28,181 bases of DNA from CAZKTS01 sp964555735. Lineage in GTDB: Bacteria; Actinomycetota; Acidimicrobiia; IMCC26256; PALSA-555. Under the pieces are notes generated by a model, which saw nothing but the letters and a program-made list of their open reading frames with translations, was not told where the DNA came from and made no database searches. The position numbers and the translations under genes are program-made. The stretch spans positions 1 through 28,181 of the forward strand of contig CAZKTS010000371.1 in NCBI GenBank assembly GCA_964555735.1. Reading direction: 5' to 3'. The number at the start of each line of letters is the position of its first letter. The stretch's first letter is position 1. This document shows positions 14,914-22,119 of this stretch, one piece after another.

Positions 14914-14932
14914 GGCGACCATGATGGTCGCC
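14914..14932. promoter_or_regulatory. 19-base inverted repeat in divergent FtsX / SDR region
   Basis: Nine-base arms GGCGACCAT and ATGGTCGCC flank a single central G. The element begins two bases from the permease start codon, in the 71-base space between divergent start codons (14912 and 14984). A repressor bound here would block permease translation initiation or transcription. The dyad is exact; the role is inference. Confidence 0.45.
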
Positions 14933-14937
14933 AGGCT

Positions 14938-14951
14938 CCCCCGGCCGGGGG
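14938..14951. promoter_or_regulatory. 14-base GC palindrome in the same divergent region
   Basis: CCCCCGGCCGGGGG is a perfect palindrome five bases from the 14914-14932 inverted repeat. A simple G/C composition makes chance occurrence more likely than for its neighbour. It could form a stable hairpin in either transcript. Confidence 0.3.
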
Positions 14952-14983
14952 CACGGCCGGCATCCAGGGAGACGGAGCGAGAC

Positions 14984-15817
14984 ATGGGACTGCTCGACGG
15001 ACAGCGCGCCGTGGTGACCGGCGGCGCCTCGGGGATCGGGGCCGCCACCTGCCGGCGGATGGCGGCGGAGGGCGCCCGGGTCGCGGTCGTCGACCTCAAC
15101 GGCGACGATGCCGAGACGGTGGCCGAGGAGATCGACGGGATCGCTTACCGGGCCGATGTCACCGACTACGACGCGCTCGAGGCCGCGATCGCCGACGCCG
15201 ACGAGCGGCTCGGGGGCCTGACCGCGATCTTCAACAACGCCGGCGGCTCCAACCTCTCGATGATCGACGCCTGGGACCCCGCCGAGTGGGACCGCATCGT
15301 GAGGCTCAACCTCACCGGCGTCTTCCACGGGATGAAGGCCGCGCTCCCGCGCATCGTGCGGACCGTCGCCGACGGCACCGCCGCCCCCAAGGGGGGCGGG
15401 TCGGTGGTGAGCACCGCGTCGATCAGCGGCACGCGCCCCGCCGCGGGCGAGGCGCCCTACTCCGCGGCGAAGGCCGCGGTCGCCGCGCTCACCGCCAACG
15501 CCGCGCTCGAGTACGCGCCGACGGTCCGGGTGAACTCGGTGTCGCCCGGGATGATCCACACCGGGCTCACCGACATCCTGCTCACCGGCTTCGACTGGAC
15601 GATCCCGCACATGGTCGACAAGACGCCCCTGGCGCGGATCGGCACGCCCGACGACATCGCCGACGTCGTCGTGTTCCTGTGCTCGGACCTCGCCCGGTTC
15701 GTCACCGGCCAGAACCTCGTGGTCGACGGCGGGATGACCCTCCACGGATCCGGCGTCGACGGCCTCTTCGATCGGTTCCGCCGGATGCTCGATCCCACCC
15801 CCGAGCCGGGCACATAG
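14984..15817 (+). CDS. Short-chain dehydrogenase/reductase (SDR)
   Basis: This 277-residue cytoplasmic oxidoreductase starts at ATG 14984, with GGAG about 9 bases upstream. The classical SDR set is complete: TGGASGIG cofactor loop at 12-19, an acidic residue ending strand two (VVDLN, about 36-39) that favours NAD(H), NNAG at 84-87, N109, S146 and the Y159-x3-K163 catalytic pair. PG near 189 and an FVTGQNLVVDGGMT tail complete the fold. The segment DGTAAPKGGGSVV at about 130-142 is a subfamily insertion. The substrate is probably a secondary alcohol or ketone and cannot be specified. The gene is divergent from the FtsX permease and followed by an exported CAP protein after 144 bases. Confidence 0.94.
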   Translation: MGLLDGQRAVVTGGASGIGAATCRRMAAEGARVAVVDLNGDDAETVAEEIDGIAYRADVTDYDALEAAIADADERLGGLTAIFNNAGGSNLSMIDAWDPAEWDRIVRLNLTGVFHGMKAALPRIVRTVADGTAAPKGGGSVVSTASISGTRPAAGEAPYSAAKAAVAALTANAALEYAPTVRVNSVSPGMIHTGLTDILLTGFDWTIPHMVDKTPLARIGTPDDIADVVVFLCSDLARFVTGQNLVVDGGMTLHGSGVDGLFDRFRRMLDPTPEPGT

Positions 15818-15855
15818 TCCGAGAAGCGCACTTCATACAGATACGAACCATTCGC

Positions 15856-15872
15856 GGCCACGGTCGGTGGCC
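15856..15872 (+). terminator. Hairpin downstream of the SDR gene
   Basis: A six-base stem GGCCAC/GTGGCC encloses the loop GGTCG, 38 bases after the SDR stop and 89 bases before the CAP gene. No U-run follows, so it would be a weak or factor-dependent terminator at best. The 144-base gap also has an unusually AT-rich patch near 15833-15853 that might hold the CAP gene promoter; I could not place a clear -10. Confidence 0.3.
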
Positions 15873-15961
15873 AACACTGGCCCAACGAGACGCGATCGCA
15901 CCTCAAGAAGCCACCCAGCGTGGCCGAAGCCTCCTTCGTCATCCGGACTGGGAGGCCCCGA

Positions 15962-16474
15962 ATGCGATCGATCACCCGCCGCAGCACCCGCAAGGTCGGT
16001 GCCGCCGTCGCCGTGCTGGCCCTCGTCGCCATCGGCGCCGCGTGCGCACCGGCACCTGCACCGAGTGCTCCGTCGTGCGCCGCGCCCCCGGGTCCGCCCG
16101 ACGCCGTCACCACGTCGGTCCTGAGCGGCACCAACGGCGTCCGCAACTACTTCGGCAAGCCCTCGCTCGGCTGGAACCCGCAGCTCTACTGCCTGGCGAC
16201 CGACTGGAGCACCCAGCTCGGGCAGTCGGGCTCGTTCCGCCACCGCGACCTCGGACCGATCATCCGGTCGCCCGAGTACGGCGGCTACAACACCCTCGGC
16301 GAGAACATCCTGCGGGGCCCGGCGTCGATGAACGGCGACCAGATGGTGGACGCCTGGATGGCATCGCCCGGCCACGCCGCGAACATCCTCTCCGGCAGCT
16401 ACAGCTCGATCGGGATCGGGCTGTTCTACGCCGCCGACGGATCGGTCTACGCCACCCAGAACTTCGGGGGCTGA
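15962..16474 (+). CDS. Exported CAP/SCP domain protein
   Basis: This 170-residue protein starts at ATG 15962, with GGGAGG just upstream; an in-frame ATG at 15920 would add 14 residues before the signal. Residues 1-27 are a signal sequence with a basic start (MRSITRRSTRK) and a hydrophobic core. C28 follows IGAA, so lipid attachment is possible though the lipobox is not ideal. The mature part has the bacterial CAP pattern: H94 in FRHRDL, GYNTLGENIL with E114, VDAWMASPGHAANIL with H138, and VYATQNFG near the end. CAP proteins are secreted; proposed roles include lipid binding and protease-like activity, and no specific role can be assigned. It is convergent with the cys-operon tail. Confidence 0.9.
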   Translation: MRSITRRSTRKVGAAVAVLALVAIGAACAPAPAPSAPSCAAPPGPPDAVTTSVLSGTNGVRNYFGKPSLGWNPQLYCLATDWSTQLGQSGSFRHRDLGPIIRSPEYGGYNTLGENILRGPASMNGDQMVDAWMASPGHAANILSGSYSSIGIGLFYAADGSVYATQNFGG

Positions 16475-16487
16475 GCGCCCGGCTCAG
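16471..16487. terminator. Hairpin spanning both stops of convergent genes
   Basis: CTGAGC and GCTCAG are separated by GCCCG. The left arm contains the CAP gene TGA (16472-16474), and the right arm contains the stop of the small membrane protein gene on the other strand (16484-16486). A symmetric hairpin here would serve both converging transcripts. There is no U-tract, so intrinsic termination is uncertain. Confidence 0.35.
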
Positions 16488-16843
16488 GCCGGGGCGTGGT
16501 GGGACTTGCGGTCGATCTCGTCGAGCTCGTGCGACTTGGTGAGGAACACGAACATGCCGCCGAAGAACACCGCGGCCATGAACCCGACGCCGGAGACGAC
16601 CGCGAGCGGCACCCAGAAGCCCTGACCGGTGTCGCTGTCGCTGACGGCGAGGGCCATGATCCCCCACCAGATCGCCAGGCAGACCGGCAGCGCGACCAGC
16701 ACGCCCTTCAACGTGTTCTTCCAGAGGCGCCGCTCGGCGCGGCGCTCCTCGAGCTCGAGCTCGTGCCCGTAGGCGATCTCGGCGAGGTCCAGCGGGCTCG
16801 TCTCGGCCGGCCGGGGCTTGGTGGTGACGAGGTCGGTGCTCAT
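16484..16843 (-). CDS. Small two-helix membrane protein at end of cys operon
   Basis: This 119-residue protein starts at ATG 16843, 10 bases after the cysC stop. It has a charged N-terminal half with an acidic/basic helix (ELELEERRAERRLWKN, about 34-49). Two membrane segments follow (about 52-70 and 80-103), then a short tail rich in Lys, Asp and His (LTKSHELDEIDRKSHH). I do not recognise the family. Position suggests cotranscription with cysDNC. It could be an unrelated hitchhiker or a membrane partner in sulfate use. Its start codon is part of an 18-base perfect palindrome. Confidence 0.75.
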   Translation of the reverse strand: MSTDLVTTKPRPAETSPLDLAEIAYGHELELEERRAERRLWKNTLKGVLVALPVCLAIWWGIMALAVSDSDTGQGFWVPLAVVSGVGFMAAVFFGGMFVFLTKSHELDEIDRKSHHAPA

Positions 16844-16858
16844 GATCTCGAGATCATG
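16841..16858. promoter_or_regulatory. 18-base perfect palindrome at the cysC end / next start
   Basis: CATGATCTC and GAGATCATG are exact reverse complements with no spacer. The element includes the start codon of the small membrane protein gene (16841-16843) and the cysC stop (16854-16856). In mRNA it would fold over the start codon. It could tune downstream translation or be an operator. Confidence 0.5.
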
Positions 16859-17474
16859 CCACGACGCCCCGCCCGCGGAGCGTCTCGAGCACCCGAGCGG
16901 CCGCCGCCGGCGGTTCGGTCGTGGCCGTGTCGACCACGAGCTCCGGGTCCTCCGGCGCCTCGTACGGGTCGTCGATGCCGGTGAACCCGGGCAGCTCGCC
17001 CGCCCGCGCCTTGGCGTAGAGGCCCTTGGGGTCGCGGCCCTCGCAGACGTCGAGCGGTGCGTCCACGAACACCTCCACGAAGTCGAGGCCGGCCGCGTCG
17101 TGCAGCGCGCGTGCGTGCTCGCGTCCGGCCCGGTACGGGCTGATGACCGGCACCAGCACCACCACGCCGGCGTCGGCGAAGAGACGCGCCACCTCGGCGA
17201 CCCGACGCACGTTCTCGGCTCGGTCGTCGGCCGAGAACCCGAGGTCGCCGTTGAGCCCGTGACGCACGTTGTCGCCGTCGAGCGTCGTGGTGAGCACGCC
17301 CGCGCCGACCAGCGCACGCGTCACCTCCGCCGCGACGGTCGACTTGCCCGAGCCGGAGAGGCCGGTGAACCAGACGGTGGCGCCGTGGACTCCCGCCGCC
17401 TTCCATCGCTGGTCGCGCGGGACGCCCTCGGCGTGCCAGACGACGTTCGGACTGCGGTCGCGGGCGCTCGGCAC
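16854..17474 (-). CDS. cysC: Adenylyl-sulfate kinase
   Basis: This 206-residue kinase phosphorylates adenosine 5'-phosphosulfate with ATP to give PAPS. The P-loop GLSGSGKST is at 38-46, the APS-binding motif DGDNVRHGLN at 66-75, then FSADDRAENVRRVAEVA and the PYRAGRE and DPKGLYAKARAGELPGFTGIDDPYE segments typical of CysC. The length matches stand-alone CysC rather than a CysNC fusion. It starts at ATG 17474, six bases after cysN, so it is in the same operon. No PAPS reductase (CysH) is visible in the window, so the PAPS could serve assimilation or sulfotransferases. Confidence 0.97.
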   Translation of the reverse strand: MPSARDRSPNVVWHAEGVPRDQRWKAAGVHGATVWFTGLSGSGKSTVAAEVTRALVGAGVLTTTLDGDNVRHGLNGDLGFSADDRAENVRRVAEVARLFADAGVVVLVPVISPYRAGREHARALHDAAGLDFVEVFVDAPLDVCEGRDPKGLYAKARAGELPGFTGIDDPYEAPEDPELVVDTATTEPPAAAARVLETLRGRGVVA

Positions 17475-17480
17475 GCGGCG

Positions 17481-18737
17481 TCAGGTGGCCTGCGAGCCGA
17501 GGATCATCCCGCCACCGACGGTCTCGAACGTGCCCTCGTCGATGAGGATGAAGCTGCCCGTCGTGCGGTTGCGGCGGTACTCGTCGACGAACAGCGGGAC
17601 CGTCGTGCGCAATGACACCCGGCCGAGGTCGTTCATCTCGAGGGCCTGCGTCGTGTCGTCGCGGTGCAGCGAGTTGATGTCGAGGCGGTAGCTGAGGCTC
17701 GAGACCTTGGCGCGCGCGACGCGGGTGGTGTGCTTGATGCCGTAGACCGCGCCTTCGCGCAACGGGCGCTCCGAGAACCAGCACACCATCGCGTCGACGT
17801 CCTGGGTGACCGTCGGCGTGTGGTTGGGCCGGGCGATCATGTCGCCCCGGCTGATGTCGAGCTCCTCCGCGAGCCGGATGCTCACCGACATCGGCGGGAA
17901 CGCCTCGTCGACCGTCGACTCGTACTCGTCGATCCCGGCGATGGTCGTGGTGAAGCCACTGGGGAACACCACCACCTCGTCGCCCGGCCGGAAGATGCCG
18001 CTCGCGACCTGGCCCGCGTACCCGCGGTAGTCGTGGTGGTCGTGGCTCATCGGCCGGATCACGTACTGCACCGGGAACCGGGCGTCGATCAGGTTGCGGT
18101 CCGACCCGATGTAGACGTGCTCGAGGTGGTGCAGCAGCGTCGGGCCCTCGTACCAGCCCATGTTGGGCGAGTGCTGCACGACGTTGTCGCCCTCGAGCGC
18201 GGAGACCGGGATGAACGTGAGGTCGTCGATCGCGAGCTTGGCGGCGAACTCGGCGAACTCGGCGCAGATCTCGTCGAAGCGCGCCTCGCTCCAGTCGACC
18301 AGGTCCATCTTGTTCACACAGAGGACGAGGTGCTTCACCTGGAGCAGGCTGGCGATCACCGCGTGGCGCCGCGACTGCTCGAGCACGCCCTTGCGCGCAT
18401 CGACGAGCACGAGCGCGAGGTCGGCCGTGGACGCACCGGTGACCATGTTGCGCGTGTACTGGATGTGGCCCGGGGTGTCGGCGATGATGAACTTGCGCCG
18501 GGGCGTCGCGAAGTAGCGGTACGCGACGTCGATCGTGATTCCCTGCTCGCGCTCGGCGCGCAGGCCGTCGGTGAGGAGCGCGAGGTTCGTGTAGTCGAAC
18601 CCGCGGTCGCGGCTGGTGCGCTCGACGGCCTCGAGCTGGTCCTCGAAGATCTGCTTGGTCTCGAGCAGCAGCCGACCGATGAGCGTGCTCTTGCCGTCGT
18701 CGACCGACCCCGCGGTGGCGAACCTCAGCAGCTCCAC
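17481..18737 (-). CDS. cysN: Sulfate adenylyltransferase subunit 1 (GTPase)
   Basis: This 418-residue translational-GTPase-type subunit couples GTP hydrolysis to APS synthesis by CysD. G-motifs are present: AGSVDDGKST (9-18), the switch EREQGITIDVAYRYF (about 62-76), DTPGH (87-91) and NKMD (142-145). Beta-barrel domains 2 and 3 follow, ending in TFETVGGGMIL. The start is GTG 18737, 17 bases after the cysD stop. A nearby ATG at 18752 meets an in-frame stop after four codons and is not used. The gene order cysD-cysN-cysC is the standard sulfate-activation operon. Confidence 0.97.
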   Translation of the reverse strand: MELLRFATAGSVDDGKSTLIGRLLLETKQIFEDQLEAVERTSRDRGFDYTNLALLTDGLRAEREQGITIDVAYRYFATPRRKFIIADTPGHIQYTRNMVTGASTADLALVLVDARKGVLEQSRRHAVIASLLQVKHLVLCVNKMDLVDWSEARFDEICAEFAEFAAKLAIDDLTFIPVSALEGDNVVQHSPNMGWYEGPTLLHHLEHVYIGSDRNLIDARFPVQYVIRPMSHDHHDYRGYAGQVASGIFRPGDEVVVFPSGFTTTIAGIDEYESTVDEAFPPMSVSIRLAEELDISRGDMIARPNHTPTVTQDVDAMVCWFSERPLREGAVYGIKHTTRVARAKVSSLSYRLDINSLHRDDTTQALEMNDLGRVSLRTTVPLFVDEYRRNRTTGSFILIDEGTFETVGGGMILGSQAT

Positions 18738-18754
18738 CTACCTCACCGCCATGA

Positions 18755-19660
18755 CTAGAAGTAGCCCTCACGCTTGCGGTCTTCCATGCCGGCCTCGGAG
18801 ATGCGGTCGTCGGCGCGGGTGGCGCCGCGCTCGGTGATCCGGCTCGCCGCGACCTCGGTGATGATCGCCTCGAGGGTGGCCGCGCTCGACTCGACCGCGC
18901 CGGTGCACGACGCGTCGCCGACGGTGCGGAAGCGCACCGTGCGGGTCTCCACCTCTTCGCCGTCCATGACCGTGACGTAGGGCGACACCGCGAGCAGCAT
19001 GCCGTCGCGCTCGAAGACCTCTCGCTCGTGCGCGAAGTAGATGGAGGGGATCTCGACGCCGTCTTCGAGGATGTACTGCCAGATGTCGAGCTCGGTCCAG
19101 TTGCTGAGCGGGAAGACGCGGATGTGCTCGCCCTTGCGGTGGCGGCCGTTGTAGAGGTTCCAGAGCTCGGGACGCTGGTTCTTCGGGTCCCACTGCCCGA
19201 AGTCGTCGCGGAAGGAGTAGACGCGCTCCTTGGCCCGGGCCTTCTCCTCGTCGCGGCGGCCGCCGCCGAAGACGGCGTCGAAGCCGTGCTCGGTGATGGC
19301 GTCGAGGAGGGTGACGGTCTGGAGGCGGTTGCGGCTCGCCCTGGGGCCGGTCTCCTCCACCACCCGGCCGGCGTCGATCGAGTCCTGCACCGACGCGACC
19401 ACGAGGTTCACGCCCAGCTCGGCGACCCGGCGGTCGCGGTAGTCGATCGCCTCGTCGAAGTTGTGGCCCGTGTCGACGTGCATCAGCGGGAACGGGATCC
19501 GGGCCGGCCAGAACGCCTTCTCGGCGAGCCGGAGCATCACCGCCGAGTCCTTGCCGCCGGAGAAGAGGAGGACCGGCTTCTCGAACTCGGCCGCGACCTC
19601 CCGGATGATGTGGATCCCCTCGGATTCGAGGGCGCTCAGGTGCGAGAGCTGCGTCGGCAT
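18755..19660 (-). CDS. cysD: Sulfate adenylyltransferase subunit 2
   Basis: This 301-residue PP-loop enzyme makes APS from ATP and sulfate with CysN. SGGKDS is at 34-39, followed by PFPLMHVDTGHNFDE, the GGGRRDEEKARAKERVYSFRD core, FPLSNWTELDIWQYI, and the C-terminal VRFRTVGDASCTGAVES and ERGATRADD segments, all CysD hallmarks; the end EDRKREGYF is the usual CysD terminus. The frame is open further upstream, but conserved sequence begins at the ATG at 19660. An esterase gene on the same strand ends 20 bases before this start. Confidence 0.97.
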   Translation of the reverse strand: MPTQLSHLSALESEGIHIIREVAAEFEKPVLLFSGGKDSAVMLRLAEKAFWPARIPFPLMHVDTGHNFDEAIDYRDRRVAELGVNLVVASVQDSIDAGRVVEETGPRASRNRLQTVTLLDAITEHGFDAVFGGGRRDEEKARAKERVYSFRDDFGQWDPKNQRPELWNLYNGRHRKGEHIRVFPLSNWTELDIWQYILEDGVEIPSIYFAHEREVFERDGMLLAVSPYVTVMDGEEVETRTVRFRTVGDASCTGAVESSAATLEAIITEVAASRITERGATRADDRISEAGMEDRKREGYF

Positions 19661-19680
19661 CGGGGAGCCAGCGTAGGCGC

Positions 19681-20883
19681 TCAGGGTCGTCGGGCCCGGC
19701 GCCGGCGCCCGACGACGAGCAGCGCGGCGCCGGCACTCACCAGCACCGCGGCGCCGGCAACCAGCAGGCCGGCGGTGAGCGAGTCGTCCGAGGACTCGTC
19801 GCTCGCGGGGTCGTCGGTCGTCGAGGCGCCCGAAGCGTTCAGCTCCCCCGGCGGCGGTGGGAGTGTGCCGGGCACCGGCGGCGAGTCCACGAGCGTGACC
19901 GGCGTCGTCGCGGTGGGCGGCCCGAGGTAGGGCTCGAGGAACGCGAGGGTGCGGTCCCAGGCGGTCGCGGCGTACTGCTGCGCGTGGTCGCTGCCGGGCA
20001 CCACCAGCAGCTCGTTGGTCACGTCGTGCTCGTCGAGGGCGGACGACATCGTCCGGGGTTGCGAGAGGGGGATCAGCTCCCTGGCCGAGTTGAACAGCGC
20101 CATGGGCGCGGTCGAGTCGCTCACGTGGTCGAGCGGCGAGGCATCGGCGAACGTCTGCGGACACGCCTCGATCGAGCAGCCGGTGAGGTCCTCGAAGCCC
20201 GTGGGGGTCTGGAGCAGCCCGCACGCGGGGTCCCCGTCGCACCCGGCGAGCGGCTTGCCGTCCACCGATTGCAGCGGCGGCAGGTCGAAGATGCCCGACC
20301 AGGACACTGCGGCGACGATCGGCACCTCGACGCGGCCCGGCGTCGCGTTCTGGTCCTGACCGGTGGTGTCGTCGAGGGTCCCGAGGGTGGCGAGCATGGC
20401 GGCCAGCCAGCCACCGGCCGACGCGCCGAGCACCGCGATCCTGGTGCGGTCGAGCCCGAACTCGTCGGCGTGCTCCGCGACGTAGAGCACCGCGGCCTGG
20501 GCGTCGTCGACCGGGTCGGTCCACGGGATCTGGGTCGGGTCGTCTTCGAGTCGGTAGTCGATCGTGAACGCCACGTAGCCCTGCGCCGCGAGCTGCGCGG
20601 CCTCCGGCGCGAGCACGGTGCGGCTCCCGGTCGTCCAACCACCGCCGTGGATGAGCACGACCCCGCCGTGGGGACCCTTCCCCGCAGGGAGATAGGCGTC
20701 GAGCTGCTCGGGGTCGCCGTCGTCGACCTGGTACGTGATGCCCGACCGCACGGTGACACCGGGCGCGAGCTCCGGCGGCGGCGCCGAGGGCCCGGCAGGA
20801 CCGCGAGGTGCCGCCGGCGCAGTGACGATCGTCGCCAGCAGCACCGCAGCGACCACGGTCACGACGAACAGGCCGCTGCGCAT
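19681..20883 (-). CDS. Exported alpha/beta-hydrolase (carboxylesterase type) with C-terminal anchor
   Basis: This 400-residue protein has a signal sequence (about 1-25), the oxyanion HGGGW at 79-83 (VVLIHGGGWTTGSR), the nucleophile motif GASAG with S155, and a catalytic His near 300 (VVPGSDHAQQY). Four cysteines (215, 221, 236, 241) may form disulfides outside the cell. A Pro/Ser/Asp-rich linker (about 325-367) leads to a membrane helix (about 371-391) and RRRRARRP, so the enzyme is probably tethered to the outer face of the membrane. It resembles BD-FAE/Abhydrolase_3 esterases. ATG 20883 has GGGGGAGGG upstream. It ends 20 bases before cysD and may head that operon. Confidence 0.88.
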   Translation of the reverse strand: MRSGLFVVTVVAAVLLATIVTAPAAPRGPAGPSAPPPELAPGVTVRSGITYQVDDGDPEQLDAYLPAGKGPHGGVVLIHGGGWTTGSRTVLAPEAAQLAAQGYVAFTIDYRLEDDPTQIPWTDPVDDAQAAVLYVAEHADEFGLDRTRIAVLGASAGGWLAAMLATLGTLDDTTGQDQNATPGRVEVPIVAAVSWSGIFDLPPLQSVDGKPLAGCDGDPACGLLQTPTGFEDLTGCSIEACPQTFADASPLDHVSDSTAPMALFNSARELIPLSQPRTMSSALDEHDVTNELLVVPGSDHAQQYAATAWDRTLAFLEPYLGPPTATTPVTLVDSPPVPGTLPPPPGELNASGASTTDDPASDESSDDSLTAGLLVAGAAVLVSAGAALLVVGRRRRARRP

Positions 20884-20910
20884 GTGCCCTCCCCCGCTGG
20901 TGTCGGGAGA

Positions 20911-20920
20911 ACCGTAGGCT
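20911..20920. promoter_or_regulatory. Back-to-back -10 elements (bidirectional promoter)
   Basis: The ten bases ACCGTAGGCT contain TAGGCT (20915-20920) on the plus strand and TACGGT (20916-20911) on the minus strand. Both fit TANNNT and share one TA step. They point to the amidohydrolase gene (start 20958) and the esterase gene (start 20883). Leaders of about 30 and 20 bases would include the purine-rich ribosome sites of both. No clear -35 was found. Confidence 0.45.
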
Positions 20921-20924
20921 GGCA

Positions 20925-20946
20925 GCGGTCGACGGACGTCGACCGC
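20925..20946. promoter_or_regulatory. 22-base inverted repeat (operator candidate) before amidohydrolase
   Basis: Ten-base arms GCGGTCGACG and CGTCGACCGC are exact reverse complements around GA. The repeat ends 11 bases before the ATG at 20958 and starts 5 bases after the proposed plus-strand -10, so it covers the likely transcription start. This is a classic position for a repressor site, or it would form a strong 5' UTR hairpin. Confidence 0.6.
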
Positions 20947-20957
20947 GAGGGGGGATC

Positions 20958-22115
20958 ATGCCTGAGCGCATCGGCCAATCGATCGGGGCGGTCATCGACT
21001 CCGATCAGCACCTCTACGAGGCGCGGTCGTGCTGGCTGGACCACGTCGATCCGGGCGCGCGCGACGACGCGCTGCGGATCGAGGACGACGACAAGGGCTA
21101 CTCCTGGATCACGTGGCGCGGCGAGCGCCTCGGGACGGCCGACGTGCAGATCCCCGGCGAGACGACCGAGATCGGCGACCGCAACCGCCGCCGGATCGAG
21201 GGCGCGCCGGCCGACTACTCCTACGACGAGGCGCTGCCCGCGGCGTACTGGGAGCCGGCGGCGCGGCGCGAGCAGCTGGCGGCGTCGGGCATCGACGGCG
21301 CGGTGCTGTTCCCCAACTTCGGTCTGCTGTGGGAGCGTCGTCTCTCCGCCGACCTCCCGGCCCTGCTCGCCAACATGGGCGCCTGGAACCGGTGGGCCGG
21401 GATCGTGGCCCAGGAGGGCGGCGACGCGCTGCGGCCCGTCGCGCACGTGACGCTGCGCGACGTCGACTGGCTCGACGGCCAGCTCGCGGCGCTGTCGGCG
21501 GCGGGGGTGCGCCTGGCGATGCTCGCGCCCGCCACGGTCGACGGGAAGCCACTGTCGCACCCCGACCTCGACCGGGCGTGGTCGTCGTTCGAGGCCCACG
21601 GCGTCACGCCGGTCTTCCACGTCGCCGACCAGCCGCGCGTGTTCGAGGACGGCTGGTACACCGACGACCACCTCGACGGCGTGAACGTGGTGGAGTCGGT
21701 GTTCCTCTACGTGCCGGCCGCGCTCGGGATCACCGACCTGATCGTCAACGGCACCTTCGAGGCGCATCCGGCGCTGCGGTTCGGCATCGTGGAGCTGTCG
21801 GCGATCTGGGTGCCGCAGTTCCTGATGATGCTCGACGGGGCGATCGAGTTCACCGACAAGCTGCGCGGCCGTCCGATCACACCGCTGTCGCAGCGCCCGT
21901 CGGAGTACTTCCGCGAGCGCGTGCGCGTGTCGGCGTTCTCGTACGAGATGCCGGGGCGCCTGACCCACCAGTCGGGCGACCTCTTCATGGCGTGCAGCGA
22001 CTACCCCCACAGCGAGGGCACGGCGACGATGCTCGACGACTACGCGATGCAGCGGTGCACCCCCGACGACCAGCCGGGCCTCTTCGCCGGCAACGTCGAG
22101 CACCTGGTCTCCTAG
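20958..22115 (+). CDS. Amidohydrolase_2 family metal-dependent hydrolase
   Basis: This 385-residue TIM-barrel protein of the ACMSD/Amidohydrolase_2 type has D14-S-D16-x-H18 in VIDSDQHLYE, FHVAD near 216, and D348 in CSDYPHSEG as metal-site candidates. Further typical stretches are ALRFGIVELSAIWVPQFLMMLD and RPSEYFRERV. Family members hydrolyse or decarboxylate cyclic intermediates in degradation pathways. It starts at ATG 20958 after GAGGGGGGA and is followed by the MBL hydrolase gene after four bases, so the two are cotranscribed. The same SDYPH(S/D)E subfamily recurs in the gene at the right edge. The substrate is unknown. Confidence 0.9.
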   Translation: MPERIGQSIGAVIDSDQHLYEARSCWLDHVDPGARDDALRIEDDDKGYSWITWRGERLGTADVQIPGETTEIGDRNRRRIEGAPADYSYDEALPAAYWEPAARREQLAASGIDGAVLFPNFGLLWERRLSADLPALLANMGAWNRWAGIVAQEGGDALRPVAHVTLRDVDWLDGQLAALSAAGVRLAMLAPATVDGKPLSHPDLDRAWSSFEAHGVTPVFHVADQPRVFEDGWYTDDHLDGVNVVESVFLYVPAALGITDLIVNGTFEAHPALRFGIVELSAIWVPQFLMMLDGAIEFTDKLRGRPITPLSQRPSEYFRERVRVSAFSYEMPGRLTHQSGDLFMACSDYPHSEGTATMLDDYAMQRCTPDDQPGLFAGNVEHLVS

Positions 22116-22119
22116 CCCC

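Noticed and set aside
12135..14924. Long plus-strand open frame (929 codons) opposite the FtsX permease
   Set aside because: Its composition (Arg, Glu, Asp, His repeats) is the usual antisense shadow of a GC-rich gene, and the minus strand encodes a clear permease.
15833..15853. AT-rich patch as a defined CAP gene promoter
   Set aside because: No TANNNT with suitable spacing could be placed, and the implied leader would be about 110 bases.
19661..20995. Upstream extension of cysD in frame
   Set aside because: It overlaps the esterase gene in another frame. Conserved CysD sequence begins at 19660.
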